A DNA stretch of 23,259 nt from a virus: IMG/VR virus record IMGVR_UViG_3300030333_003615, positions 1-23,259 of that record; one strand, given 5' to 3'. The translations under genes and the position numbers were made by a program. The notes under the pieces were generated by a model. The model saw nothing but the letters and a program-made list of their open reading frames with translations, searched no databases and was not told where the DNA came from. This document shows positions 11,963-20,600 of this stretch, in pieces. Numbering within the stretch: position 1 is the stretch's first letter; each line of letters begins with the position of its first letter.

Positions 11963-11983
11963 GATCAGTCGCTCTCGTTTTTT
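11933..11983 (+). terminator. Terminator between convergent early and late operons
   Basis: GAGAGCGA (11933-11940) pairs perfectly with TCGCTCTC (11969-11976), loop 28 bases, followed by GTTTTTT (11977-11983). The arfA-like stop (11960-11962) and the stop of the minus-strand lipoprotein gene (11965-11967) both lie in the loop, so the two operons meet within the hairpin. Confidence 0.75.
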
Positions 11984-12321
11984 GCAGCTTTGATTTTTGC
12001 TCTCAAATCACCGTAATCAAGAATCATACGCCCAAGCGTTGAGCATGTGTCACTCGGTTCATCTTTTGCACAAGGCCGCTTTAAATATTCAAGCTCAAGT
12101 GCAGCACGCATCATAAATTCAGAACTGTATTCCGCTGTGGGCGGCGTTACGATTACAGGTTCAGCTTTTTCTGAAGTCTTGTAATCAAAATACGCCCCAG
12201 CCGACGAAGCCGATGCAGACGCAATAGCGGCAATTTCAGAAATTCCCGCTCCGCAGCCTTGTAATAGTATGAGGGCGGTCAGAAGGCTGCACTTTGTCCA
12301 TGCGTTGCCGCGCTTCCTCAA
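11965..12321 (-). CDS. Small lipoprotein, candidate outer-membrane spanin (Rz1-like)
   Basis: The start chosen is TTG 12321, with GAAGG upstream; it gives a lipoprotein signal: basic MRKRGNAWTK, hydrophobic CSLLTALILL, lipobox LQGC with Cys23. The 118-aa product continues with an Ala/Ser-rich segment, then a TPPTAEYSSEF stretch and a helical charged end with two further Cys. Its first part is encoded in a different frame of the preceding small membrane-protein gene, the nested layout typical of Rz/Rz1 spanins. It is last in the lysis cassette. It lacks the Pro-rich region of lambda Rz1, so spanin is a positional inference. Confidence 0.65.
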   Translation of the reverse strand: MRKRGNAWTKCSLLTALILLQGCGAGISEIAAIASASASSAGAYFDYKTSEKAEPVIVTPPTAEYSSEFMMRAALELEYLKRPCAKDEPSDTCSTLGRMILDYGDLRAKIKAAKNESD

Positions 12322-12427
12322 CAGCCTTCGCTGCCTCACCCTTCTGGAGACGCCGCCCCACCCAGATGGCGCCACCAATCGCGGCGATGATTCCGACAAG
12401 CGCCCCAATAACAAGCCAAGCATTCAC
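12236..12427 (-). CDS. Small membrane protein, candidate inner-membrane spanin partner
   Basis: A 63-aa protein from GTG 12427, immediately after the stop of the holin-like gene and preceded by AAGGCGAG. The N-terminal hydrophobic segment (residues 4-23, LVIGALVGIIAAIGGAIWVG) is followed by a charged helix (RRLQKGEAAKAVEEARQRMD) and a short polar end. It overlaps the lipoprotein gene in another frame, as Rz overlaps Rz1. At 63 residues it is short for an inner-membrane spanin, so it may instead be a second holin-type or regulatory membrane protein. Confidence 0.65.
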   Translation of the reverse strand: MNAWLVIGALVGIIAAIGGAIWVGRRLQKGEAAKAVEEARQRMDKVQPSDRPHTITRLRSGNF

Positions 12428-12601
12428 TTATTGCTCGCCTTTTTCTTTTAAGAAAAACCCAGCAATACCAGCAATAGCTGCCAACGCTGTGCTGATCTGC
12501 TGCATCAAGCCGGGATCTACATTGATGCCAACAAGAGCAAGAACACCTGTTAATGCAGCGTAACTCGACGGCTCTTTAAAGCGAGAGAGGATTGCGTGCA
12601 T
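12428..12601 (-). CDS. Holin-like small membrane protein (57 aa)
   Basis: The start is ATG 12601 after GGAG; the longer frame back to 12694 overlaps the endolysin. The 57-residue product has two hydrophobic segments, AALTGVLALVGINV (15-28) and ISTALAAIAGIAGFFL (36-51), separated by a short turn, and a charged KEKGEQ tail, a usual class II holin layout. It lies directly downstream of the endolysin gene. It would open the inner membrane to let the endolysin reach the cell wall. The call rests on topology and position, not on a matched family. Confidence 0.68.
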   Translation of the reverse strand: MHAILSRFKEPSSYAALTGVLALVGINVDPGLMQQISTALAAIAGIAGFFLKEKGEQ

Positions 12602-12602
12602 A

Positions 12603-12998
12603 TTAGTAACTCCAAATGTTAGGGCGCGGCCCTTCATCCATAATGTCGAAGTGGAGAAACCTATCGTCGTGTGGACCCTTCTGCTGAACGCCAATCCCTT
12701 TAATCATCGGGTGGTCTAAAGCAATTCGCAGAAGCTCAAGGGCTTCTTCACCAGAACACTGAATGTCTGCCGCAAGACCCTTGTTGTGTGATCCCGGTTT
12801 ACCGCCTCGATCAATCTTCCTTCGTTCAGCCGAATGAGCTGCGCTTCGATAACCGGATGTAACATTCATTACGCGGCCGTAGGACGTACGAATCTCCTGC
12901 ATCGTTTCAAGCAATCGCGTGTCAATCTCTAGTTCACCAGTTTCCCTGCACTTAAATTCTCGCTCACTAAAATTGGGGTAGTTGCGCCAATCAATCAT
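12603..12998 (-). CDS. Endolysin, M15-type D-Ala-D-Ala peptidase
   Basis: A 131-aa protein of the peptidase M15 family (M15_3 type) that cleaves peptidoglycan peptides. All expected zinc elements are present: SGYRSAAHSAE (48-58), the S-x-H-x2-G-x2-A-D pattern as GSHNKGLAADI (69-79; His71 and Asp78), and LHFDI (115-119; His116). No signal peptide or membrane anchor is present, so it needs the holin to reach the wall. ATG 12998 overlaps the upstream gene by eight bases; the purine-rich AGAGGAAAA is the likely ribosome site. Confidence 0.9.
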   Translation of the reverse strand: MIDWRNYPNFSEREFKCRETGELEIDTRLLETMQEIRTSYGRVMNVTSGYRSAAHSAERRKIDRGGKPGSHNKGLAADIQCSGEEALELLRIALDHPMIKGIGVQQKGPHDDRFLHFDIMDEGPRPNIWSY

Positions 12999-13365
12999 TT
13001 GTTTTTTCCTCTAATGACGGCACTGGCAAATGGCGTCCATTGTGTGCGCTTAAATACTCTGCCCTGTGTGCGTCGAGATCGCGCCGCATTTCTTCTAACA
13101 AAACCATCTGCCTCTCAGAACGCCGATGTTCTATCTCACGTTCTTTGGGGTCCATCATGTTGGCAATGACATGCAATTTCTGCCCGACCAAATCTGTCGC
13201 GGTATCGTTTTTATCCAAGCGACTGTCTAACGCCGCTAACCGTTTCGTCGCGTCTTTTACGTGTTCGTCCAAGTCTTGCACCTTAGTTTTTGTCACAACA
13301 AAACTTGTTATAACACTAGCAAACAAAGCACCAATGCTCACGATCATTTCGAGCGAAAGTTCCAT
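12991..13365 (-). CDS. Membrane-anchored coiled-coil protein in lysis cassette
   Basis: A 124-aa protein with one N-terminal membrane segment (about residues 7-25, MIVSIGALFASVITSFVVT) followed by a long charged helix with heptad-like spacing (VQDLDEHVKDATKRLAALDSRL, then RRSERQMVLLEEMRRDL). The short N-terminus and polar body suggest the bulk lies on one side of the inner membrane. It could be an inner-membrane spanin, a pinholin-like protein or an accessory of the tail. ATG 13365 overlaps the stop of the DUF4376 gene (TAATG), so the two are coupled. Confidence 0.75.
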   Translation of the reverse strand: MELSLEMIVSIGALFASVITSFVVTKTKVQDLDEHVKDATKRLAALDSRLDKNDTATDLVGQKLHVIANMMDPKEREIEHRRSERQMVLLEEMRRDLDAHRAEYLSAHNGRHLPVPSLEEKTND

Positions 13366-14003
13366 TACTCACCGGGATCACTCGGAGGAATGTTTGCCCA
13401 ACCTGCTGTCAAATCAATTGCCCGTAGCGCACTCACGCTGTCGGCAGCGTTAATCGCAGACATCAACAAGGCTTCACGAGCATAGCACGCTGCAACGTGT
13501 GCTGCGACTGCGGTGCCTACGGCATCCATATCGCTGTTGGCAAATTCGGCAGAGCCAACGCACACAGTGTCAACGTCATCAATGTTGCGCGTCACAGTAG
13601 CATTGCATTTCCAAGACACGGTGCCAGATGCCCGTGCTATCGCCGCCTGACTGTCGCGATCAGTCGAATAACACTTACCGCTGACAATCACGCCGCCCGT
13701 TTCAACTGCGTAACGTGTCGATGCAATTTCGGACAGTGCTTGCGCCTTCGATTGATCGAGCGACATATCTTTCGCTGCCACGGTAATTTTCCAGACATCG
13801 CCGTCGAGCGCGCCGGACTCTGAGCCGTCGCGTTGGTATGCGAGCAACGATGGCTTGACGTACTCAACTGCGCGCAAGGTGCCAGCAGCAGTTGCATGAG
13901 GCAGCGGTGGTTGCTTATTGCCAAGCAAGCCGGTTATTTCTTGTAAGCGGCGTGTCCATGTACCTTGGTATGTGACGTTGCCATCTTGTTCGAGTGCTAT
14001 CAT
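13365..14003 (-). CDS. DUF4376-containing tail protein
   Basis: A 212-aa protein with a DUF4376 domain in its second half: SLDQSKAQALSEIASTRYAV (about 81-100), ETGGVIVSGKCYSTDRDSQA, and the C-terminal AVAAHVAACYAREALLMSAI. This domain is found in phage tail-fibre and tail-fibre accessory proteins. The first 80 residues form a separate, Trp/Tyr-containing domain that probably attaches to the fibre. GGAAGG lies upstream of ATG 14003. It sits directly downstream of the fibre gene, fitting a fibre tip or assembly role. Confidence 0.8.
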   Translation of the reverse strand: MIALEQDGNVTYQGTWTRRLQEITGLLGNKQPPLPHATAAGTLRAVEYVKPSLLAYQRDGSESGALDGDVWKITVAAKDMSLDQSKAQALSEIASTRYAVETGGVIVSGKCYSTDRDSQAAIARASGTVSWKCNATVTRNIDDVDTVCVGSAEFANSDMDAVGTAVAAHVAACYAREALLMSAINAADSVSALRAIDLTAGWANIPPSDPGE

Positions 14004-14009
14004 TTGTAA

Positions 14010-16448
14010 CTACCTTCCTAGTATGGGCGGCAGAGTGCCGTTGCCAGCTATCTGGCTAAGAGCGACATATAAAAAGCTAATACCACTTTGATTCACGTTG
14101 CCATGCGACGCGCGCACCTTAAAACCATCGGCCAAAATATCACCACAAGTTAGTGAATCAGTCTCTTCAGCTTGATTAAGGTTTGGGTGCAAACGACGAG
14201 TCGTTGCGTTGATTGTATCTCGAGCAGTATCTGTGATTGTCCAAGGATTCGAAGCACCTATGGGCTTGACCATAACCCAGCTAGGCGTGAACCCCGTAAC
14301 GACGTAGGGTCCATCTGCGTTGCCATTTCCGACGTAGCTGCCTACTTTGCACACACCGGGAACGCTTCGAAAACAATACGCCACCATCCCATTCGTAGAA
14401 TTGCTCTGCGCTGCCGCGCCAAGTCCAATGACCGTTGACGACATAGCAGATTCATCCCAGATAGTCGTGCCAGCCGTGCCTTGAGCGTTGTTCTCGTTGA
14501 TCTTCAAATGGTCGGTATCTGCTGTCATGAATTTGTGATACACTGGCTTATTTTCGCCAGACTCATTGCGCGCAATCGCAATAATAAATTCCGGTGTACC
14601 GCCCAGCCCATGCCCGACAGTAGCACCGGCAGTCGTATTTCCTGTCCAACTTACAATTGAAAAGTGACCCGGCGCGGCGGCAGAGACTGAACTTGTAATT
14701 GACCCGCTGCCATTTGATGATGCGCTACCGCCTGCCTTAAAGTTCCAAGAGATAAAGTCTTCGGAAGAGGTGTTGACTTCTGCCAAGCTCCCCAAAGTGA
14801 AGCCATCTGAGCCAAAGACGCTTAGACCCTCGGCTTCTGTAGTCTCGATAGCAGTCGTGTCTGTTTCAACTTGCTTTGTCGTTCCTCGTACAACGTCGTA
14901 CAGAGCGTTGCTATCACTTGTATCTCGATTTTTTATCCAGACCCAAGAAGGTGAAAACCCAACGCCCGTGACTGCCTTGCCACCGCTGCCAATCGCTGTA
15001 CCATTTCCGGCATACTTCACAGCGTTGAAGTGATCGATGCCTTGGTGCGTCGGTGCGGTGAGATTGGCAGTATTGAGCGTCAGAAAATTGCTGTCGTTTG
15101 GCGTGTAGTTGAATTCGGCGGTTACATCGATCGCGCTTCCGTTGCTTCCGTCTTGAACCAGGAAGACGACGGTGCCTGTGAATGTTTTACTGATTGTGCC
15201 TTGGGCCGATCCATTGATTAGAAATTCAACAGTGTTGCCGTCCATATCAAGTTCAACTTCGACGGTATTTCCGGCTGAGACGGCTGAACCATAACTTGAA
15301 GAAGAACCGTCAACATACTTTTGACCGTCCATTCTCAAGCCAACGGAGTCGCTAGTGCCAGTGAACGCATTTACAAAAGCGTTTGATCCTTCAATGTCGT
15401 ACACGCCAATCACCGGGTAGATTCCGCCAAGCGTGTTTACAGTGAATTTTGCGGCGTACTTTCCAGACCCGGCAGGCATTACAAGCGTGCTTAAAGTGAC
15501 GCTATAGTTACTCGTAGAACTCGCTAGCCTTAAATTTCCTTCGGATAAAGTTGCTGTTTGGGCATGTCCCATTGTTGGGGGATAAAGAGGATTCCACGTT
15601 GAATAAACTAAGCTCGGGGTGTTGCTCGATTGATTTGACGATCCGACTGTCGATGTAGACCAGTCGTTATTTTTGCTACTAGCGTCGTTGTCGATGTCAG
15701 ACGCATTCGAGTACAGAAGCAAACTGGACTGGTCACCACCGGCGTTGGCGATGGCTGTGATTTCCGCATCAGACTTTGGTGTTATCTGGGACCCATTCGT
15801 TCCGAACGTAAAAGGCGTTCCTAGAAAATCAGTAATCGCGTAGTCACCGGCAGCGATACTCTTATTGTCGAGGAATAGTGTCTGGCTTAAATAACAAGAC
15901 GCGTGATAATTCGGCGTTGAACTCAAGTCTTGTCCGATTCGATGCGTCTGCCCTGATACATTGACATTTATATGGTTGCCACTGCCCGGTCGCGTGCCGC
16001 TGTTCACTCCGGTTTTTACTCCGTTGACATACAGACTAATCCTGTCGGCCGCCGTGCTGTTTGCGGAATCGTAATCGACCAGAAGGTGTATCCATCTACC
16101 CAAATCACGATAGCTTTCTGTGGTATTGATCGCGCCTTCGTTACCCGCGCTGTCCCTGTGGAAAATGCCAAACGTGGAATCGTTTGACGTGTGGATTAAG
16201 TAAAATCCGTTTGATCCGGAGCCGCTCGCAAAAATGTTACCGCGATTGCCGGTGCTGTCCGCTTCACGAAGCGGGCAATACCAAGTCGCCCAAATCCATC
16301 GGTCTTCGTTGCTCGGCGTGCCCCAGCTTCGCGTTAGGCTGTCGCCGCTGGTTCCGCTGCCGTCCAGCCATATTGAGTTCGAGATAAGGGTCGTGTCGAA
16401 ACCCGCCGCTGCGCTATGACCACCCTGCACAATTGGGATTAGGCTCAT
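14010..16448 (-). CDS. Large receptor-binding tail fibre with lectin-like and repeated C-terminal domains
   Basis: An 812-aa Gly/Ser/Thr/Asn-rich beta protein. Residues about 25-205 look like a LamG/concanavalin-type lectin domain (WIHLLVDYDSANSTAADRIS and LYVNGVKTG). Residues about 300-450 resemble a SPRY-like beta sandwich (KYAAKFTVNTLGG; GNTVEVELDMDGNTVEFLING). Residues about 480-805 carry three related modules: GFSPSWVWIKN (498-508), LGGTPEFIIAIARN (615-628) and GFTPSWVMVKP (719-729), as in DUF7483-type fibres of marine phages. It should bind the host surface. ATG 16448 overlaps the previous gene stop by four bases. It lacks a T7-type N-terminus, so it must dock on the neighbouring fibre. 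Confidence 0.85.
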   Translation of the reverse strand: MSLIPIVQGGHSAAAGFDTTLISNSIWLDGSGTSGDSLTRSWGTPSNEDRWIWATWYCPLREADSTGNRGNIFASGSGSNGFYLIHTSNDSTFGIFHRDSAGNEGAINTTESYRDLGRWIHLLVDYDSANSTAADRISLYVNGVKTGVNSGTRPGSGNHINVNVSGQTHRIGQDLSSTPNYHASCYLSQTLFLDNKSIAAGDYAITDFLGTPFTFGTNGSQITPKSDAEITAIANAGGDQSSLLLYSNASDIDNDASSKNNDWSTSTVGSSNQSSNTPSLVYSTWNPLYPPTMGHAQTATLSEGNLRLASSTSNYSVTLSTLVMPAGSGKYAAKFTVNTLGGIYPVIGVYDIEGSNAFVNAFTGTSDSVGLRMDGQKYVDGSSSSYGSAVSAGNTVEVELDMDGNTVEFLINGSAQGTISKTFTGTVVFLVQDGSNGSAIDVTAEFNYTPNDSNFLTLNTANLTAPTHQGIDHFNAVKYAGNGTAIGSGGKAVTGVGFSPSWVWIKNRDTSDSNALYDVVRGTTKQVETDTTAIETTEAEGLSVFGSDGFTLGSLAEVNTSSEDFISWNFKAGGSASSNGSGSITSSVSAAAPGHFSIVSWTGNTTAGATVGHGLGGTPEFIIAIARNESGENKPVYHKFMTADTDHLKINENNAQGTAGTTIWDESAMSSTVIGLGAAAQSNSTNGMVAYCFRSVPGVCKVGSYVGNGNADGPYVVTGFTPSWVMVKPIGASNPWTITDTARDTINATTRRLHPNLNQAEETDSLTCGDILADGFKVRASHGNVNQSGISFLYVALSQIAGNGTLPPILGR

Positions 16449-17608
16449 TGCAGCGCCTTCACGGTAAGCGCGCTGAAGCTAGTGCTGCCATCGTTGTAGC
16501 GCGTGATGTACAGGAAAAACTCGTCGCCGTTTGTCGTGCTGAGATCGTCGCCGTCGACCTTGGTATATCCGCTCGTTGTCAGCGTTCCGGCGCTAGAGTT
16601 GTTCTTCATTAAAAGAACCATCGCGCAATTTTTTGCTGGGACGCCCAGCGTGTGCGCGCCGCCGTTTACGAAATGCTGAAAGTTTCCGCCGTCCGGTGAA
16701 GGCGTGAACGTGCCGCTGCTCTTGGTGCCAGCGTCTTCCGCCGCAGAACTAAAGCCTGCGGTTAATTCATCGGCGGTGTCGGCTTTGAGCGTATCCGCAT
16801 CAAACGCTTGAACAGTCGTACCGATGTCGGTTGCCAAAATCCCATAACTATCTACGGCCTGTTTAACCCGCAGCGGCGTCATGCCTTTTGTGTTATTGGT
16901 GCCTGTTTCTGCTTCAGATTGATTGGCAAATGTAAGAGATGCAGCAGAAGTTGCCGCATCAGATGCCGATGACGCCGCCGCTGTAGCCGAAGACGCCGAT
17001 GCGGTAGCCGAAGTTGCTGATGCAGTAGCCGAAGATGCGGCCGCGGTGGCCGACGCAGCCGCCTCCGTAGCCTTGGTTGCCGCATTTGATATATCACCTG
17101 TCGAAACAGTCGCCTCAAGGGCGTTTGCTGACGAGTTCCATGAAATAACCTTGCTGGCACTTGCCGCCGGGAAGGTAACGGGAAGCGATAACGTTGTGTC
17201 ATCAGCCAGTCGAGGTGACTTCTTGATCGTGTCGATACTCTGATGGATCATCGTAATGACCCGATTAAGATCCTTGTTTAGCAGATCAATATCGAGCGGA
17301 CCCGTTGCTGCTAAATTCGACAGCCGACTATTAGGCGTACTACCCTCAATGGTGACAGTTGTGTTAGAAACGCCTGATGCCAGAGTACCAGTTAGCGTAA
17401 CCGTACCCCCATCAAAACCACCATCTGTCCCAGAGTTCCCTGCTACAGAAAAAGTGGTCCCATTTACAAGCTCAGTTGCGCCATTCCAGACACGAATGTC
17501 TGTCGCCGTATCAAAAATCACCCAATCAAAAGTAAATGATGTTTGAGCAGAAGAACCAACAACCACCTGTTTGCGGCGTGACTCGTCTGGAACTGTAATT
17601 GTCGCCAT
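16445..17608 (-). CDS. T7 gp17-like tail fibre protein
   Basis: A 387-aa fibre with a T7 gp17-type N-terminal domain (about 1-155), which anchors to the tail: VPDESRRKQVVVGSSAQTSF-type start, then VWNGATELVNGTTFSVAGN, TPNSRLSNLAATGPLDIDLL and LNRVITMIHQSIDTIKKSPR. Then comes a long Ala/Ser/Thr repeat stretch (about 177-222), a typical trimeric coiled coil, and a short beta-rich C-terminal domain. It lacks a large receptor-binding tip, so the larger fibre encoded next probably provides that. AGGAG is five bases before ATG 17608, immediately after the stop of the internal virion protein. Confidence 0.88.
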   Translation of the reverse strand: MATITVPDESRRKQVVVGSSAQTSFTFDWVIFDTATDIRVWNGATELVNGTTFSVAGNSGTDGGFDGGTVTLTGTLASGVSNTTVTIEGSTPNSRLSNLAATGPLDIDLLNKDLNRVITMIHQSIDTIKKSPRLADDTTLSLPVTFPAASASKVISWNSSANALEATVSTGDISNAATKATEAAASATAAASSATASATSATASASSATAAASSASDAATSAASLTFANQSEAETGTNNTKGMTPLRVKQAVDSYGILATDIGTTVQAFDADTLKADTADELTAGFSSAAEDAGTKSSGTFTPSPDGGNFQHFVNGGAHTLGVPAKNCAMVLLMKNNSSAGTLTTSGYTKVDGDDLSTTNGDEFFLYITRYNDGSTSFSALTVKALQ

Positions 17609-17610
17609 TG

Positions 17611-20600
17611 TTACTCCTCGCCTTCAGCCATTTCGCCCAAGCCCCTCATAAATCCTGGGAAAAAGTTTGCTGGATGATTCATCCATGGAACGAAACGGGT
17701 GGCCGCTTTAGTGATCTCTCCAAGGTCACCTTCGGGCAACGTACCGCCTAATCTGAGAACAGACCCTCCAACCGGCCCAAGGAACGGACCAAATTGCTCG
17801 GCAACATTGACGTCTCGAAGAACGCTTTCGCTTCCAAACAGGGGGCGCATACCAACTGTGCCGGCGGTTAAAAGCTCGGTGATATTGTTGATTTCGCTGA
17901 AGAGCGGAACGACACCGGAGTAATCCACAACACGCATATATTTGTCGATGTCATCCTCATCGAAAGGAGATGCGCGAAGATTTTGAACAAGGAATCCGCC
18001 AGCCAACATGCCAAGTGCCATGCGCCTAATACGCTTTTCTTTTGGCGACTGAATCATTCGTGCCGTCGCCGCAAACGAAGCCGCGATCGGGAAGCTCTTG
18101 AACTGAAGAAGATACGACCAGAGGTTTGTACTCATAAACTTCGGACGTGTCGTTATATTTGGTGTGATTATGATCTTGTTGATCTCTTGACTAACCGCAC
18201 CCCGAAAGAGATCAATAACTTCTTGGTCATCCCATTTCTCGCTATTGGCGATAAATAAATGATCCGCGCCATTTCCCGGCCCTTGAGACCCGGCCTTTTC
18301 CCATTGTTCGTTAATACGCCGTGCGAGGTCGTCCGTAATGCCAAGTTCCTTGAGACGGTCCGCCATATCAATTTCACCCTTCTCCGGAGGGTTGTGATAA
18401 GGCAGCCGATTGAAGGCTTCTTGGTTAATTCGATTTTCGTATGCCTTTATGCTTTCCCCTCTATCGCGCGGGAACTTTGTGTGCATCCATTCATGCAAGA
18501 GAACATGACGCATCCAATGCTCTTCGGTTTTAAAAGCGTCTACCGGCATTGGATCGGGCGCACCTTCGTTGTTCAGGTAATCTTGTGACGCCCATCTTCG
18601 TTCTTTGTAAGCCGCCCGGATCTTATCTTCGTCGTAATAGATTATTTTTTCGTTGGGATTGGCTCGCGCATACGGGCCAAGCTTTTTCCCACGCTGCGGA
18701 GGAATGCCTTTCATGGAAACAATCGTCCACTCGCCTATCGTATTTGGCAATTCCTTGGACATCAGGCCAATCGTACCTTCAGCATGTGCTTTACTGAGGC
18801 GAATAATCTCGGACATTGTGTGAACGCCCGTAATCCCTTTGAGCATATCCGTACCGGGAGCCAGACCAGACACAACAAAGGTCGGTCCCGTTAGTCGCTG
18901 CCAGAAATTTTCAAAAGCAGAAGCTCGCGCCATTGAGCCGCCTGTTGCATCAAGCAACCAACCTGTCCTCAGGTTTGAACGTGCCTCTGCAATCTCGCCC
19001 ATCATTTTGATCTCGTTCCAAGCAAGACCAAACTCTTGAGGATTCTTGAAGGCCATCAGCCCCATATCCCCAAGCTCTTTGAGCTTCATGGCAAGCATCA
19101 GCCGCCCGGCATCAGCCGCAACCATTTGACCTGAACGACCCATAAGCGTGACAACGCCAATGTTCTTAGCTGTGCGAAGCGTTCTTGCACTCAGCGTCGT
19201 TGGATCTTCATGGAAACCCCAAGTGCCAAGGACACCATCCCGCAAGTCAGTCAAGGCTGCGACTTGCTCGCGACCCTCTCTCTCAATCTTTGCCGCGGTT
19301 TCCCAATCGCCCTTTTTCATAGCTTCAATCGCAAGGTCTTCCGCATCGTAATCAATCTCACGAATGGCTCGCCAAGCAGAAGGATCACCATACTCCCGCG
19401 TCATCGACATCGAGGGGCCAACACGGTTCAAGTAGGCATTCATCACAATGCGAGGATCAGTCTCGAGAACACTGTTGCCCGGACCATCCATAAGAAGTGT
19501 GCGATCGCGTAACGGATTGCGGCGAGACATCTCATGCTTTGGCACAAAAGGCGAAAGCCCGGTATCCTCATCGAGCAAGCCTTCAGTATCGGCTCGGACG
19601 CCCCTACGACGCATGTTGTTTATCGTGTTATCAACACGCTCTTTAATGGCGTCTTCTTTTTGACTAAGGGTTTTGCCTCTTAATGTCGGATCTTCCTGAA
19701 ACGCCCGAAACATTTCTTCACGAAGAAACTTATCAATGCTTGGATCATCTATAATGTCAGGACGAAGTAACCGGGCGAAATAGTGTGGGTCTCTGCGAGG
19801 CATATCGCGACCCTGCTTGATCGTGGAGTGGAATAACATTGTCTCGAGTTCTTCAAGGCGCTTGTTGAATTCGCGCATTGTCCACTCATCCGGATTATTG
19901 CCATCATACCGCCGGTCAATAATGATTGCGGAATCCGCTGTATCTATACCCTCGACCTGAAGCGTCTCATCCAGAATCTTCCGCATCTTGACGGCATCCT
20001 GTGGCGACTTTGCGTCCAGCTTTAAAGCGTCTTCAATTCTTGTAACGGGGTTGTCAGGTCTGGGTTTTGGTTCAAGACCAGCTTTCTGTGCCGGCGTTAA
20101 ATACTCAGCTTCAATTGCAGCGTATATAGGTCTGAGCGTTTCCAGATGTTGTTTTAATGCAACACGAACGAGACTCGCATACATCGTTGCTGCAATTTCA
20201 GGATCCCCCGCTGCAAGGCGTTCAGAGATTGCAGCCGCATCAAACTCTAAGGACTCAGCAAATGCCACGCGATCCTTTTCAGTCAGAACTTTAAACGCTT
20301 GTTCATTATCCCTGACAGTTTCGCGACTTTTACCATGCTTCACGGCACGCTCACGAAGAAAAACGGCATAATCTTCATATTGTTCAGCACGCTTTAAGGC
20401 CGCAGCCGATCCCTTCATGGCATCGGCATCCATCATCTCACCAATCTTTTCAAAGAACCCAAGTGCCTCTTGCGATCCTTTGCTAAGAACGTCCCACTCT
20501 GCCTGACCCCATCCCTCTTCCGCAAAACGCTCACGGATTGTTTTCAAGCCGTAAGACATAGTGGCATCAAAATCGAAATTGTAAGCAGCCGGATACCAAA

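Noticed and set aside
16923-17243. Ala/Asp/Val-rich open frames opposite the fibre repeat
   Set aside because: They are antisense shadows of the repetitive Ala/Ser/Thr coding stretch in the T7-like fibre gene.
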